Source of the DNA: Cedecea colo
Lineage (GTDB): Bacteria; Pseudomonadota; Gammaproteobacteria; Enterobacterales; Enterobacteriaceae
Assembly (NCBI RefSeq): GCF_011808225.1
Contig: NZ_SOYS01000002.1
Span: 372,001-436,000, forward strand
Direction: 5' to 3'
DNA: 64,000 nt
Under the pieces are notes generated by a model. That model saw only the letters and a program-made list of their open reading frames with translations. It made no database searches and was not told the DNA's origin. Shown here piece by piece: positions 10,043-22,916 of the stretch. The translations under genes were made by a program, and so were the position numbers. The number at the start of each line of letters is the position of its first letter. The first letter of the stretch is position 1.

Positions 10043-10202
10043 ACCCTCATAAGAGGGTCTGAATGCTGATAAAGTCTTCAGATGTTAAACGTTGCTTTGC
10101 CAGCGCTTTTAAAAAAAGCATTATATCTTCTGGTTTACCCCAAACATCCGAAAACCACGCTTTGGGTGTTTATCAGCAATCTGAGGCCCTTATAAAAGGG
10201 CC
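10043..10202 (+). repeat. Terminator-nested repeat, copy C (pflA-ycaD gap)
   Basis: Two related hairpins flank a body of about 125 bp: ACCCTCATAAGAGGGT (10043-10058) and GGCCCTTATAAAAGGGCC (10185-10202), which share the core CCCT-ATAA-AGGG pattern. The body ends are inverted repeats, TCTGAATGCTGATAAA (10058-10073) and TTTATCAGCAATCTGA (10169-10184), 14 of 16 positions paired. These ends match those of copies A and B. The interior differs apart from a short CCGAAAACCA match and its own AGCGCTTTT/AAAAAAAGC fold. It is a divergent or rearranged member of the same family. Confidence 0.65.
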
Positions 10203-10207
10203 TTTTT
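10185..10207 (+). terminator. pflA terminator (distal hairpin of copy C)
   Basis: GGCCCTT-ATA-AAAGGGCC followed by TTTTT just before the convergent ycaD stop codon at 10211. It is a strong Rho-independent terminator for pflA. Confidence 0.8.
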
Positions 10208-10210
10208 GTA

Positions 10211-11359
10211 TCAGGCGTGAGCCACAGGCGTCGGGTGATGTCCCGCTTTGCGCAGCAGCATCAACAGATAGACAAACGCCACGCCGGCAATCATCACAAA
10301 CAAAAGATTGTCTGAATAGCTCTGCATCAGCATGGCGGTGAAGGTCGGCCCCAGCAGGCTGCCAACGGTATAACTGAGCAACAGCGCCTGATTCATCGCC
10401 ACAAGCTGATGATGTTCCACCTTCTCGCAGGCCCATGCCATTGCAACCGGGTAAAGGGTAAATCCGGCGGCGCCCAGCACAAACAAGGCCGGCCCCATCG
10501 CGGCATTACTCAGCATCGCCAGGCAGCCTAAAATTACGATGAAAACCTGAACACGCAGCACCAGCAAACGGCCGTATTTATCGGCTAAACGCCCTACCGG
10601 CCACTGTCCGACGATCCCTGCGCTCACCATCACCGCCATCCAGAAACCTATCCCGGAGTCGCTCACGCCCTGATGATTCAGATACAGCGGCATCAGGCCG
10701 TACAGAGAACCCAGTACAATGCCGGAGATAATGCAGCCGTTGACGCCAAGTCGCGCGTGGCGCAGACGCAGCATTGGCCATACCGCCACGGCCTCCTGGC
10801 TTTCACTGCGATCGTTCACGATGCGGGTGAACAGCAGAGGAAGTATCGCGGCCAGCACCAGTGCGGTCACCCAGGGCAGTACGCTGACTAAATCCGTTGG
10901 CATTTTGCTGACCATCAGTTGGCCAAGCACGGTTCCGACGTAATAAACCATCATATAAGCCGCAAGCAAACGTCCGCGATTACGGGAAGTGCCGCTGCAC
11001 ATCAGCGCGCTTTCAACCACCACCCAGATCATCGCGCAGCCAACGCCCGCGATGAAGCGCCACATCATCCAGCTCCAGAATCCCCCCATTAACCCCAGGC
11101 CTACGCAGCCGACGGCAAAAATCAGCGAGGCAAGATAATAGCTGCGATTAAAACCCTGACGCTTAATGAGCCAGCCCGTCACCATCGTGCCCAGCAGGTT
11201 GCCGGTAAAGTAGGACGAACTGACCATCCCTACCTGCCAGGTTGGCAGATGTTCATGGGCAAGCCACAGGGGAACAAGCGTATTGAGCACCGCTATCGCC
11301 AGGGTCAACAGCATCAGGCCACAGAGCAAAAGCATCACTGGCCGGGTATAGGTGGACAT
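10211..11359 (-). CDS. ycaD: MFS-family transporter YcaD
   Basis: A 382-residue inner-membrane protein with about twelve hydrophobic segments, close to E. coli YcaD over its whole length (start [20 protein letters not shown], conserved [21 protein letters not shown]). The MFS loop motif GRLADKYGR is present between TM8 and TM9. The substrate is unknown. It is convergent with pflA and downstream of serS. In E. coli dmsABC and ycaC lie between this region and serS; here the gap is only 295 bp. Confidence 0.94.
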   Translation of the reverse strand: MSTYTRPVMLLLCGLMLLTLAIAVLNTLVPLWLAHEHLPTWQVGMVSSSYFTGNLLGTMVTGWLIKRQGFNRSYYLASLIFAVGCVGLGLMGGFWSWMMWRFIAGVGCAMIWVVVESALMCSGTSRNRGRLLAAYMMVYYVGTVLGQLMVSKMPTDLVSVLPWVTALVLAAILPLLFTRIVNDRSESQEAVAVWPMLRLRHARLGVNGCIISGIVLGSLYGLMPLYLNHQGVSDSGIGFWMAVMVSAGIVGQWPVGRLADKYGRLLVLRVQVFIVILGCLAMLSNAAMGPALFVLGAAGFTLYPVAMAWACEKVEHHQLVAMNQALLLSYTVGSLLGPTFTAMLMQSYSDNLLFVMIAGVAFVYLLMLLRKAGHHPTPVAHA

Positions 11360-11604
11360 GTAAAAAACCGCGAGGAAGAGAAGAAATTTGTGCGCATCAT
11401 GCCACCGGCAAAATCTTTGTCAATCCAGCGCTGACGGGCTCTCGCAGGAATTGCACCCTGTCGATTTGAAAAACTTATCTTCGCCAAGGGTTAAGCGTAA
11501 TGCAGAAATGCTATCTCGCTGTTTTTGATAGAATCGGGCAGGAATAATCGAAGCGGGATGGATGAAAAATTTCATGGTACTCGGCTAATATTTTCTTAGC
11601 TGAT

Positions 11605-11627
11605 AAAAAAAGCGCCCGCAGGCGCTT
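11605..11627 (-). terminator. serS Rho-independent terminator
   Basis: On the minus strand the sequence reads AAGCGCC-TGC-GGGCGCTT followed by TTTTTATC, 28 bp after the serS stop. This is a classic intrinsic terminator. The rest of the serS-ycaD gap (11360-11604) has no gene that I can support. Confidence 0.85.
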
Positions 11628-11654
11628 AGTCAGAATCGAGCGGCAATATAACGC

Positions 11655-12968
<1,314 letters not shown>

Positions 12969-13040
12969 TTAAATGAAGGGGATGCGGCCACAGCCTGCGG
13001 CCACATTGATAGTCTTGCTAACCTTACCGCAACGCCTGCA

Positions 13041-14387
13041 TTAGCGGTAGCGTTTTGTCGGGCTATTTTGATCCTGTTCAGCAAGCCAGGCGAGCTTTTC
13101 GCCGATTTTGCCTTCAAGACCTCTGTTTGTCGGATGATAATAGCGTGTTTGTGCCAAATCCTCAGGGAAATAGGCTTCACCGGCAGCATAGGCGTTGGGC
13201 TCGTCATGAGCATAACGATACGCCTGCCCGTAACCCATTTCTTTCATCAGTTTGGTTGGCGCATTGCGCAGATGAACGGGCACGTCGTAATCCGGACGCT
13301 CGCGGGCATCCGCCATTGCGGCTTTGAAAGCGGTATAGACGGCGTTACTTTTTGGCGCGCAGGCGAGATAGACGATTGCCTGCGCGATGGCGCGCTCCCC
13401 TTCCGCCGGCCCAACGCGGGTAAAGCAGTCCCATGCGGAGATAGCGACCTGCATAGCACGCGGATCGGCATTGCCCACGTCTTCTGAAGCAATGGCTAAT
13501 AAACGGCGCGCTACATAAAGCGGGTCGCCGCCAGCGGTAATAATGCGGGCGTACCAGTACAGCGCTGCATCCGGTGATGAGCCGCGTACGGATTTGTGTA
13601 ACGCGGAAATGAGATCGTAAAAACGGTCGCCTTTATTATCAAAGCGCGCGCTGCGTTCACCCGCAATTTCCGTAAGCAACGTCGTGTGCAGAACGCGTTT
13701 ACCTTTTGCATCGCTCTCGGCCATATCGGCCATCATTTCTAGCGTATTCAGCGCGCGACGAGCGTCTCCGTTAACCAGCTCCGCAATTGCCCGGCGAGTT
13801 TCAATCGGCAGCACCAGGTCGGTCTGATCACCGTAGCCCCGCTCGCTGTCGTTCATCGCTTGATCCAGCACCTTTTCGATATCTTCGACGGTAAGGGACT
13901 TCAGCAAATAAACCCGCGCGCGTGAAAGTAACGCGGAGTTCAGTTCAAACGAGGGGTTTTCAGTGGTCGCGCCGATAAAGGTAATGGTGCCGTCTTCAAT
14001 GTGCGGCAGGAAAGCATCCTGCTGGCTCTTGTTGAAGCGATGGACTTCGTCGACAAACAGAATAGTGCGACGCCCGGCATTGCGATTCTGGCGCGCGCGT
14101 TCGATGGCTTCACGGATCTCTTTTACGCCTGAAGTCACCGCAGAAATGCGCTCAACGTCCGCATTGGCGTAATGCGCGATCACTTCTGCCAGCGTCGTTT
14201 TACCGGTCCCCGGAGGTCCCCATAAAATCATCGAATGAAGATGGCCTGCTTCGATTGCCCTTGGCAAAGGCTTGCCGGCGGCTAAAAGATGCTGCTGACC
14301 AATGTACTGCGTTAAGTTTTCTGGCCGCATACGCGCGGCCAGAGGTTGAAACGTATGATCAGAAAAATCGAGCGACAGATTGCCCAC
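13041..14387 (-). CDS. rarA: replication-associated recombination protein A (AAA+ ATPase)
   Basis: RarA is a clamp-loader-like AAA+ ATPase acting at stalled replication forks. The 448 residues contain Walker A GPPGTGKT (57-64), Walker B FVDEVH and the sensor [17 protein letters not shown], followed by the tetramerisation domain. The start is GTG at 14387, directly after an in-frame stop. It begins 8 bp after the lolA stop codon, with AGAGG overlapping the lolA end as ribosome-binding site, so the two are co-transcribed. Confidence 0.96.
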   Translation of the reverse strand: MGNLSLDFSDHTFQPLAARMRPENLTQYIGQQHLLAAGKPLPRAIEAGHLHSMILWGPPGTGKTTLAEVIAHYANADVERISAVTSGVKEIREAIERARQNRNAGRRTILFVDEVHRFNKSQQDAFLPHIEDGTITFIGATTENPSFELNSALLSRARVYLLKSLTVEDIEKVLDQAMNDSERGYGDQTDLVLPIETRRAIAELVNGDARRALNTLEMMADMAESDAKGKRVLHTTLLTEIAGERSARFDNKGDRFYDLISALHKSVRGSSPDAALYWYARIITAGGDPLYVARRLLAIASEDVGNADPRAMQVAISAWDCFTRVGPAEGERAIAQAIVYLACAPKSNAVYTAFKAAMADARERPDYDVPVHLRNAPTKLMKEMGYGQAYRYAHDEPNAYAAGEAYFPEDLAQTRYYHPTNRGLEGKIGEKLAWLAEQDQNSPTKRYR

Positions 14388-14395
14388 TCACGCCT

Positions 14396-15007
14396 CTATT
14401 TACGTTGGTCATCCACCGTCACGCCCTGAGGCGGGGTGAATGTAAACTTATTCATATCCACCGAGCCGTTTTGCTGGGTTTTCAACGCGTAGCTGCTGCG
14501 CTGATCGTCCTGCTCTACCGCGCTAAACTGGTGGATAGTCCCGTCGCGTCCTACGTTAATGGTGAACTGTTTAAGGTTACCCGCGCTGTTTTTTGGCGTC
14601 AGTACAAAGTCGTCGCCGGTTTGTTTGATGTTGTACTGCTGCCAGTCGCTGGTCTGGTTACGCGCGATCAGCATAAACGGCGTATTGCTGGTGGCATCTT
14701 TCAGCCAGGTCGCGCTCACCTGCTCAACAAACGGATTGTAGAACCATAAGGTCTTACCGTCAGAAACCAGGATGCTTTCATCCGGCTGGGTCATATGCCA
14801 GTTGAAAAGATTAGGCCGTTTCACCCATAAATCTCCCTGCCCTTCCTGCACCGCAGCACCGCTGCCATCGGTCACTTTTTGCGTGAAGCTTGCATGGAAG
14901 CTGCTCACTTTATCCAGACGGCCTTTCAGGTCGCCTGCGGCATCGGCCCAGGCGCTGGTGGCGGCAAAGGTGGTCAACAAAGCACAGGCAATTACGATCT
15001 TTTTCAT
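14396..15007 (-). CDS. lolA: outer-membrane lipoprotein carrier protein LolA
   Basis: A periplasmic chaperone that takes lipoproteins from LolCDE and hands them to LolB. The 203-residue precursor starts at ATG 15007 ([21 protein letters not shown]) with a signal peptide cleaved after residue 21. The mature part matches E. coli LolA nearly throughout ([33 protein letters not shown]). An in-frame start at 15034 would add nine residues ahead of the signal peptide and is less likely. It lies between ftsK and rarA as in E. coli. Confidence 0.97.
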   Translation of the reverse strand: MKKIVIACALLTTFAATSAWADAAGDLKGRLDKVSSFHASFTQKVTDGSGAAVQEGQGDLWVKRPNLFNWHMTQPDESILVSDGKTLWFYNPFVEQVSATWLKDATSNTPFMLIARNQTSDWQQYNIKQTGDDFVLTPKNSAGNLKQFTINVGRDGTIHQFSAVEQDDQRSSYALKTQQNGSVDMNKFTFTPPQGVTVDDQRK

Positions 15008-15170
15008 TATTTTCCCTCTGAATTCATTCGCCACTGCGCGACGGCGCGATGGAACTTCTGTTGCTCAATTTAGTGCAGAGCTAAAGCGGAGCAACAGAAG
15101 AAAAAGCTGATTTCCCGGTAATTTACCCTTCTTTGCAAAGCATCGCGGCTGCGACGCCGTGCATGAAAGC

Positions 15171-18100
15171 TTACTCAAATGGCGGCGGAGCCAACACTTC
15201 ACGGTTGCCGTTATGCCCCTGCGGACTAACGATGCCCTGCGCTTCCATCTGCTCAACGATGCGCGCTGCGCGGTTGTAGCCGATGCGGAACTGACGCTGA
15301 ACGCCGGAAATCGACGCCTTACGTTTTTCAACGACAAACGCGACGGCCTGATCGAACAGCGGATCCAGCTCTTCATCGCCATCCATGCCACCGCCTGCGC
15401 CGCCCTCGCCCTGGGTATCGGAGGTGATGCCAGAGATGTACTGTGGACGACCGCGCGCCTTCCAGTCCTGAACTACCGCGTGAACTTCCTGATCGCGCAC
15501 AAACGCACCGTGCACACGAACTGGCGTGGTGGAGTTCGGTCCTGAGTAAAGCATATCACCCATGCCCAGCAGGGATTCCGCACCGCCCTGATCGAGGATG
15601 GTTCGCGAGTCAATTTTACTCGACACGGTAAATGCAATACGCGTCGGGATGTTCGCTTTAATAAGGCCGGTAATAACATCAACAGACGGGCGCTGGGTGG
15701 CGAGAACCAGGTGGATACCTGCCGCACGCGCTTTCTGCGCCAGGCGAGCGATAAGCTCTTCAACTTTTTTGCCCACCGTCATCATCAGGTCGGCAAATTC
15801 ATCCACCAGCACCACGATGTACGGCAGTTTTTCCAGCATTGGATGCGTGGCGTCCATGCTGTCGCCCGGCTTCCAGAACGGATCAGGAATCGGACGGCCC
15901 ATGCGCTCAGCTTCCAGCACGCGCTCGTTATAACCGGCAAGGTTACGCACGCCGAGCGCCGACATCAGCTTGTAGCGGCGTTCCATCTCGTTAACGCTCC
16001 AGCGCAGCGCGTTGGCAGCGTCTTTCATATCGGTGACCACTTCAGTCAACAGATGAGGGATGCCTTCATAGACCGACAGCTCGAGCATTTTCGGGTCGAT
16101 CATGATGAATTTCACTTCTTCCGGCGTGGCTTTGTACAGGATGCTGAGGATCATGGCGTTCACGCCCACGGATTTACCCGAGCCCGTGGTACCCGCAACC
16201 AGCAGATGCGGCATTTTCGCCAGATCGGCTACGACCGACTCGCCGCCAATATCTTTACCAAGCACAACGGTCAGTGGAGAAGCGCTTTCGCGGAATTTCG
16301 CGCAGTCCAGCACTTCACGCAGGTAGACGGTCTGACGCTTTTTGTTTGGCAATTCAAGCCCGACATAAGGCTTGCCGGGGATAACTTCAACAACGCGAAC
16401 CGCCACCGTGGAGAGAGAGCGGGCCAGGTCACGCGACAGGTTAGAGATGCGTGCGGCTTTTACGCCGGGTGCTAAATCAAGTTCGAAGCGAGTGATGACC
16501 GGGCCTGGCGAGTAATCCACCACCTCCGCTTTAATGCGGTAATCCGCCAGACGAGCCTCAACCAGACGCGCCATTTGCTGCAGGGCAAAGGTATCGACCG
16601 GTTCAACTTCAGCCGGTGGCGACGTCAGCAGATCCAGAGACGGCAACGGCGTGGTCGGTCTTTGCAGCGGACGATCGTCACCATTGCGCATCAGGAATGG
16701 ATGAATCAGGCTTTCCTGCGGCTGCGGTGCCGCGGACTGCTGCGGCTGATAAGAGGGCTGTTGCGCCGGTGCCTGCTGCTGTACTGGCTGCTGCGGCTGA
16801 TACATCTGCTGTTGCGCCGATGCCTGCTGCTGTACTGGCTGCTGCGGCTGATACGTCTGCTGTTGCGCCGGTGCCTGCTGCTGCGCTGGCTGCACGGGTG
16901 CAGTCGGTACAGGCTCTTCTACCGGGCTCGGTGTAAACAGCGGCTCGTTTGGCCCCTCGTCTACCAGCGCTTTCATCGGGGAGAAATCAAAGTCATCCAG
17001 AGAGAAAGGCGCGCTGGACGGCGGCGTGGACTGCTCATAACGCTGATGTTGCTGAGCCGCAAACTGGCGAGCCAGCTCCGCTTGCTCTGCCGCAGCTTCA
17101 TCTTCTGCAGATAACGCCGCTTCTTTATATTCTTCGCCATAACGCTGCTGAAGCTGCGACGAGAACTGACGAGCCAGCTCGTGCTGCTGCATTTCATCCG
17201 CGTTATCGTCGCTATACTCATCGCCGTAGCTGCCGTTCTGACGAGGTTCTTCTTTGCGAGCCTGCTCTTCCGCCATGCGCTGTGACGGTAATTTAATGCC
17301 GTAGGAGGCCAGCTCACGGCGCGTAGGAACACGCACGCGGTTCGGACGCGGCAGCTGCGGGCCGATGCCCTCTTTGACCTGAGCACGTGGCGCATCGCCT
17401 GCGATACTGAACACCGGCGAGAACGCGGCTGCAGTACCGGCAACCTGTGCCGCTTCTTTAATGCCTGGCGCCGCCGGCGTCACTTCCAGCGCAGGCATTG
17501 CAGACGACGTAACCGACGATGCGGCCGATGCCGCTGGTATAACCGATGCTCGCTCGTAAGGCTCTGGCTTCGGTTCGTTAACCGGCTGATACCAGGCGGC
17601 CAGCTGTTCACGTTCGCGAGCCCGCTGTGCTTCCACCTCTTCGAAATGATAAAGCGGAGGACGCGCAGGCTTCACTTCTTCAACGGGTTCTGGCTGGAAT
17701 CCTGGTTCAGCGGCGGGCGCGGCCGGGTCTGACCAGCGGCTGGTCATCTCCTGCGGCACCTGTTGTGCTGCCGGGCGCGGCGCGACGTAGCTATCCGGGG
17801 CCGGAGCGATAACAGGTTCTGGCGTCACTGTTGTAGGTGCAGGTTCCCAGGCGATGGCCGCGCTGGTTTCGGTCTCTGGCGCGGGTGTCTGCACCGGCGG
17901 CATTGGAGCCGCAGGCGTAACCGGGGCCGCATAAGCCTGATTGGCCATGGTGGCCGCCGCCGCTGCGGCTACAGGCTCAGCAACAGAGTGATTATTGAGC
18001 AGCGGATCGTATTCTTCATCTTCAGGCAAGATTGCTTTGTTACCTGAGAACAAAACATCGTTTGCATCGGCTTCAATGCCGCGCGCGCTGAACAACACGT

Positions 18101-18947
18101 CATCTTCATCGTCATCCATTCGCTTACCGGAAAACAGCGCGGTATCGGTTTTACGCGCGTTAGGATTGGCGAATTTCTCTGAGATGCGCTGTTTGCGTGC
18201 TAAGGCACCGCGCAGGATACGGGCGCGACGAGACTCACGTTTTTCCACTGCTGGCTCGTGTTCATCGTCATATTCTTCATCGTGTTCTTCTGCGTAGTCG
18301 TAGTCATCGTCCTGCCAGGTATTGTCCCGGCGCGTGCGGTTGCTGGCAAACGTCAGCACCGTCAGCACGGCACTGCCAATTTTCTCGGCAATGCTGACCC
18401 ATGACCAGCCGGTAAACAGCGTTAATCCCGCAGCCCATACGCACAGAAGCGCGATAGTTCCGCCGCTGCTGTTGAGCAATGGCATCATCGCGGTGCTCAG
18501 CAGGCTGCCGATAACGCCGCCGGATGCAAAGTACCAGATATCATCGGCATTAATCGCGGCCAGGCCGCATGAGGTTAGCACTATTGCCAGCACGCCAATC
18601 AGACGCAGCGAGACGGCGAAATAGTCGATGTAGTCTTCGCTTTCACGCTGACGCCAGGTGAACCAGCATCCACCGATAATAATCACCGGGATGGTATAGG
18701 CCATCACGCCAAAAATGAAAAACAGGGTATCGGCAAGCCATGCGCCGGGGGCACCACCTAAATTATGGATAGGTTCGTGCCATGCCGTCTGCGACCAGCT
18801 TGGATCGGAAGGGTTAAAACTCAGTAAAGCGGCCATCAGGTAGATGGCGAAAATGGCAACAAGAATCAGCAACGCCTCAAGTAACCGGCGCCCGCTGCTG
18901 AGTTTCCTCAATGTAACTTCTTTATCTTCGGTATATTCCTGGCTCAA
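15171..18947 (-). CDS. ftsK: DNA translocase FtsK
   Basis: FtsK couples septation to segregation of chromosome termini; its hexameric motor moves toward dif and activates XerCD. The 1258 residues comprise four N-terminal transmembrane segments (about 25-190), a long low-complexity linker rich in Pro, Gln, Glu and Ala (about 200-790), the motor with Walker A GTTGSGKS (about residue 920) and Walker [13 protein letters not shown], and a C-terminal gamma winged-helix domain ([22 protein letters not shown]) that reads KOPS. It is about 70 residues shorter than E. coli FtsK; the difference should lie in the linker, which contains 17-residue tandem repeats. Confidence 0.97.
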   Translation of the reverse strand: MSQEYTEDKEVTLRKLSSGRRLLEALLILVAIFAIYLMAALLSFNPSDPSWSQTAWHEPIHNLGGAPGAWLADTLFFIFGVMAYTIPVIIIGGCWFTWRQRESEDYIDYFAVSLRLIGVLAIVLTSCGLAAINADDIWYFASGGVIGSLLSTAMMPLLNSSGGTIALLCVWAAGLTLFTGWSWVSIAEKIGSAVLTVLTFASNRTRRDNTWQDDDYDYAEEHDEEYDDEHEPAVEKRESRRARILRGALARKQRISEKFANPNARKTDTALFSGKRMDDDEDDVLFSARGIEADANDVLFSGNKAILPEDEEYDPLLNNHSVAEPVAAAAAATMANQAYAAPVTPAAPMPPVQTPAPETETSAAIAWEPAPTTVTPEPVIAPAPDSYVAPRPAAQQVPQEMTSRWSDPAAPAAEPGFQPEPVEEVKPARPPLYHFEEVEAQRAREREQLAAWYQPVNEPKPEPYERASVIPAASAASSVTSSAMPALEVTPAAPGIKEAAQVAGTAAAFSPVFSIAGDAPRAQVKEGIGPQLPRPNRVRVPTRRELASYGIKLPSQRMAEEQARKEEPRQNGSYGDEYSDDNADEMQQHELARQFSSQLQQRYGEEYKEAALSAEDEAAAEQAELARQFAAQQHQRYEQSTPPSSAPFSLDDFDFSPMKALVDEGPNEPLFTPSPVEEPVPTAPVQPAQQQAPAQQQTYQPQQPVQQQASAQQQMYQPQQPVQQQAPAQQPSYQPQQSAAPQPQESLIHPFLMRNGDDRPLQRPTTPLPSLDLLTSPPAEVEPVDTFALQQMARLVEARLADYRIKAEVVDYSPGPVITRFELDLAPGVKAARISNLSRDLARSLSTVAVRVVEVIPGKPYVGLELPNKKRQTVYLREVLDCAKFRESASPLTVVLGKDIGGESVVADLAKMPHLLVAGTTGSGKSVGVNAMILSILYKATPEEVKFIMIDPKMLELSVYEGIPHLLTEVVTDMKDAANALRWSVNEMERRYKLMSALGVRNLAGYNERVLEAERMGRPIPDPFWKPGDSMDATHPMLEKLPYIVVLVDEFADLMMTVGKKVEELIARLAQKARAAGIHLVLATQRPSVDVITGLIKANIPTRIAFTVSSKIDSRTILDQGGAESLLGMGDMLYSGPNSTTPVRVHGAFVRDQEVHAVVQDWKARGRPQYISGITSDTQGEGGAGGGMDGDEELDPLFDQAVAFVVEKRKASISGVQRQFRIGYNRAARIVEQMEAQGIVSPQGHNGNREVLAPPPFE
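16737..16890 (-). repeat. 51-bp tandem repeats in the ftsK linker
   Basis: Around 16740-16890 the unit encoding [16 protein letters not shown]-x recurs about three times with a 51-bp (17-codon) period, with few substitutions (for example [17 protein letters not shown] then [17 protein letters not shown]). The repeats are in frame and form the Gln/Pro-rich part of the FtsK linker. Copy number is likely to vary between strains. Confidence 0.75.
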
Positions 18948-18981
18948 GTAAGACTCTCCAGGTCCTTAAATATATGGAGAG

Positions 18982-19012
18982 CAACAGCGCCGGGAGGATC
19001 CCGGCACTGTTG
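18982..19012 (-). terminator. Large hairpin between lrp and ftsK
   Basis: CAACAG-c-GCCGGG, loop AGGAT, CCCGGC-a-CTGTTG forms a 12-bp stem with one mismatch. Neither strand has a following T tract, so it is not a canonical intrinsic terminator. It could be an mRNA-stabilising or partial-termination structure between lrp and ftsK. Confidence 0.5.
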
Positions 19013-19068
19013 CTGTATGGATTACCAGGAGTGTAACCAAAATATGCGGTTTTTGCACCTGGCCCGTA

Positions 19069-19563
19069 TTAACGGGTCTTAATTACCAGACGATTACTCT
19101 GTTTGACTTCTTCCATGACCACATAGGTGCGGGTATCGTTCACACCCGGCAGTCGTAACAGGGTTTCGCCTAATAATTTGCGGTAAGCCGACATATCCGG
19201 CACGCGGGTTTTCAACAGGTAGTCAAAATCACCGGATACCAGGTGACACTCTTGAATTTCTTCCAGTTTCTGCACAGCGGCGTTAAATTGCTCAAACACA
19301 TCGGGCGCGCCACGATTCAGAGTAATCTCAACAAAAACCAGAAGTGATGCATCCAGATAGTGCGGGTTTAACAGTGCCGTGTAGCCCTGAATAAAACCCT
19401 GACGTTCCAGACGACGAACGCGCTCAAGGCACGGCGTCGGTGAAAGCCCCACACGCTTCGAAAGCTCGACGTTAGAAATTCGCCCGTCTTTTTGTAGCTC
19501 ATTGAGAATATTACGATCGATGCGGTCGAGATCTTTGCCAGGGCGCTTCTTGTTATCTACCAT
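19069..19563 (-). CDS. lrp: leucine-responsive regulatory protein Lrp
   Basis: A global feast/famine regulator binding DNA as octamers and hexadecamers and sensing leucine. The 164 residues equal the E. coli length: N-terminal helix-turn-helix (about 15-60, LDRIDRNILNELQKDGRIS) and C-terminal RAM effector domain ending VVMEEVKQSNRLVIKTR. The ribosome-binding site GAGAGAGAC precedes the ATG at 19563. The long upstream gap (19564-20066) is typical of lrp, which has a long, autoregulated leader in E. coli. Confidence 0.98.
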   Translation of the reverse strand: MVDNKKRPGKDLDRIDRNILNELQKDGRISNVELSKRVGLSPTPCLERVRRLERQGFIQGYTALLNPHYLDASLLVFVEITLNRGAPDVFEQFNAAVQKLEEIQECHLVSGDFDYLLKTRVPDMSAYRKLLGETLLRLPGVNDTRTYVVMEEVKQSNRLVIKTR

Positions 19564-21035
<1,472 letters not shown>

Positions 21036-21053
21036 ATCATTTGCTTTATAACG

Positions 21054-21082
21054 GGCGACCTTTAATAGGTCGCCTTTCTTTT
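21054..21082 (+). terminator. trxB Rho-independent terminator
   Basis: GGCGACC-TTTAATA-GGTCGCC followed by TTTCTTTT, 18 bp after the trxB stop. It separates trxB from cydDC. Confidence 0.85.
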
Positions 21083-21149
21083 CTGTGCGTTGTAACATTG
21101 CCAGCAAATTTTGCCTGATAATTCCTTTATCTACCTGCGCTGGCATGTC

Positions 21150-22916
21150 ATGAATAAAACCCGTCAACAAGAACTTAGCCGCTGGCTAAAGCAGCAAAGT
21201 GTTATCTCTCGCCGCTGGCTTGGGCTGTCACGTATTTTAGGGCTGGTGAGTGGTCTGTTGATTGTCGCCCAGGCCTGGCTTCTTGCCCGCCTGCTCGACC
21301 ATATGATTATGGAAAATATTCCACGAGAAGCCCTGCTGGTTCCGTTTATCCTTCTGGTACTTGTTTTCATCCTGCGCGCGTGGGTTGTATGGTTGCGCGA
21401 GAAAGTGGGATTCCATGCCGGACAACATATTCGTCAGGAAATTCGCCGCAAGGTGCTCGATCGCCTGCATCACGCAGGACCCGCATGGATTCAGGGCAAG
21501 CCAGTGGGAAGCTGGGCCACGCTGGTACTCGAACAAATCGAAGATATGCATGATTACTACGCCCGCTATTTGCCGCAGATGTCGCTGGCGGTAATGATAC
21601 CGGTGCTAATCCTGATAGCCATTTTCCCGTCCAACTGGGCGGCCGCGCTCATTCTGCTTGGTACGGCACCGTTGATTCCGCTGTTTATGGCAATGGTGGG
21701 AATGGGGGCAGCCGACGCCAACCGTCGTAATTTCCAGGCGCTCGCTCGCTTAAGCGGGCATTTTCTCGATCGTCTGCGTGGCATAGAAACGCTGCGTCTG
21801 TTTAACCGGGGAGCGGCTGAAACAGAAACTATTCGCGCCGCTTCGCAGGATTTTCGTCAGCGCACCATGGAAGTATTGCGCCTGGCGTTTCTTTCATCAG
21901 GCGTGCTGGAGTTTTTCGCCTCGCTATCTATCGCGCTGGTCGCTGTTTATTTCGGCTTCTCTTACCTGGGGGAACTGAATTTTGGTCACTACGGTACGGG
22001 CGTAACGTTGTTTGCTGGCTTCCTGGCGCTGATCCTCGCGCCGGAATTTTTCCTGCCTCTGCGCGACTTAGGCACGTTTTATCATGCTAAAGCGCAGGCT
22101 GTTGGTGCGGCAGATAGCCTGATGACCTTCCTGGATGCGCCTTTGCAGCAGCAAGAAAATGGTAACATCCAGCTTAACAGCGCCACGCCATTTACCATTG
22201 AAGCACGGAATCTGACGATTTTATCTGCGGAAGGGCAGCCGCTTGCGGGGCCGCTGGCCTTCACGCTTGCGGCGGGTCAACGCGTGGTGCTTGTCGGTCA
22301 GAGTGGCGCAGGCAAGAGTTCATTGCTGAACGTATTATCCGGCTTTTTACCCTATCAGGGCGAGCTGCGGGTCAATGGCATTGAGCTTTCCCGGCTCGAT
22401 CCCGTCTGGTGGCGCGAACGGTTAAGCTGGGTCGGCCAAAATCCACAGCTTCCTGCCGCAACGCTACGCGAGAACGTTTTACTCGCAGCCCCTGACGCCA
22501 GCGAAGCGGCTTTAAACGCCGCGCTGGACAGAGCCTCGGTAAGCGAATTTCTACCTCTTTTGCCGCAGGGCGTCGATACCCCGTTAGGCGATCAGGCTGC
22601 GCGTTTATCGGTTGGTCAGGCGCAGCGCGTCGCGGTTGCTCGTACGTTACTGGTTCCAGGCCAACTGCTGCTGCTCGATGAGCCAGCCGCGAGCCTTGAT
22701 GCCCACAGCGAACAGCGCGTCATGGAAGCGCTGGACGAAGCCTCCCGCCAGCAAACCACCCTGATGGTGACCCATCAGCTTGATTACATCACCGGCTGGG
22801 ATGACATCTGGGTAATGCGTGACGGCATAATCGTCCAGCAAGGTGATTTCCGCACGCTTGCCGCAACAGATGGCCCGTTTGCCGAGCTACTGGCCAGTCG
22901 CAAGGAGGAGATTTGA
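21150..22916 (+). CDS. cydD: heterodimeric cysteine/glutathione ABC exporter subunit CydD
   Basis: With CydC this forms an ABC exporter of cysteine and glutathione to the periplasm, needed for cytochrome bd assembly. The 588 residues (equal to E. coli) consist of six transmembrane segments (about 20-310) and an ATPase domain with Walker A GQSGAGKSS and Walker B LLLLDEPAA. The signature region reads RLSVGQAQRVAVA, a conserved CydD variant of LSGGQ. The start is ATG 21150 (MNKTRQQELSRWLK); an upstream TTG at 21111 was rejected. Its stop TGA overlaps the cydC ATG by one base. Confidence 0.97.
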   Translation: MNKTRQQELSRWLKQQSVISRRWLGLSRILGLVSGLLIVAQAWLLARLLDHMIMENIPREALLVPFILLVLVFILRAWVVWLREKVGFHAGQHIRQEIRRKVLDRLHHAGPAWIQGKPVGSWATLVLEQIEDMHDYYARYLPQMSLAVMIPVLILIAIFPSNWAAALILLGTAPLIPLFMAMVGMGAADANRRNFQALARLSGHFLDRLRGIETLRLFNRGAAETETIRAASQDFRQRTMEVLRLAFLSSGVLEFFASLSIALVAVYFGFSYLGELNFGHYGTGVTLFAGFLALILAPEFFLPLRDLGTFYHAKAQAVGAADSLMTFLDAPLQQQENGNIQLNSATPFTIEARNLTILSAEGQPLAGPLAFTLAAGQRVVLVGQSGAGKSSLLNVLSGFLPYQGELRVNGIELSRLDPVWWRERLSWVGQNPQLPAATLRENVLLAAPDASEAALNAALDRASVSEFLPLLPQGVDTPLGDQAARLSVGQAQRVAVARTLLVPGQLLLLDEPAASLDAHSEQRVMEALDEASRQQTTLMVTHQLDYITGWDDIWVMRDGIIVQQGDFRTLAATDGPFAELLASRKEEI

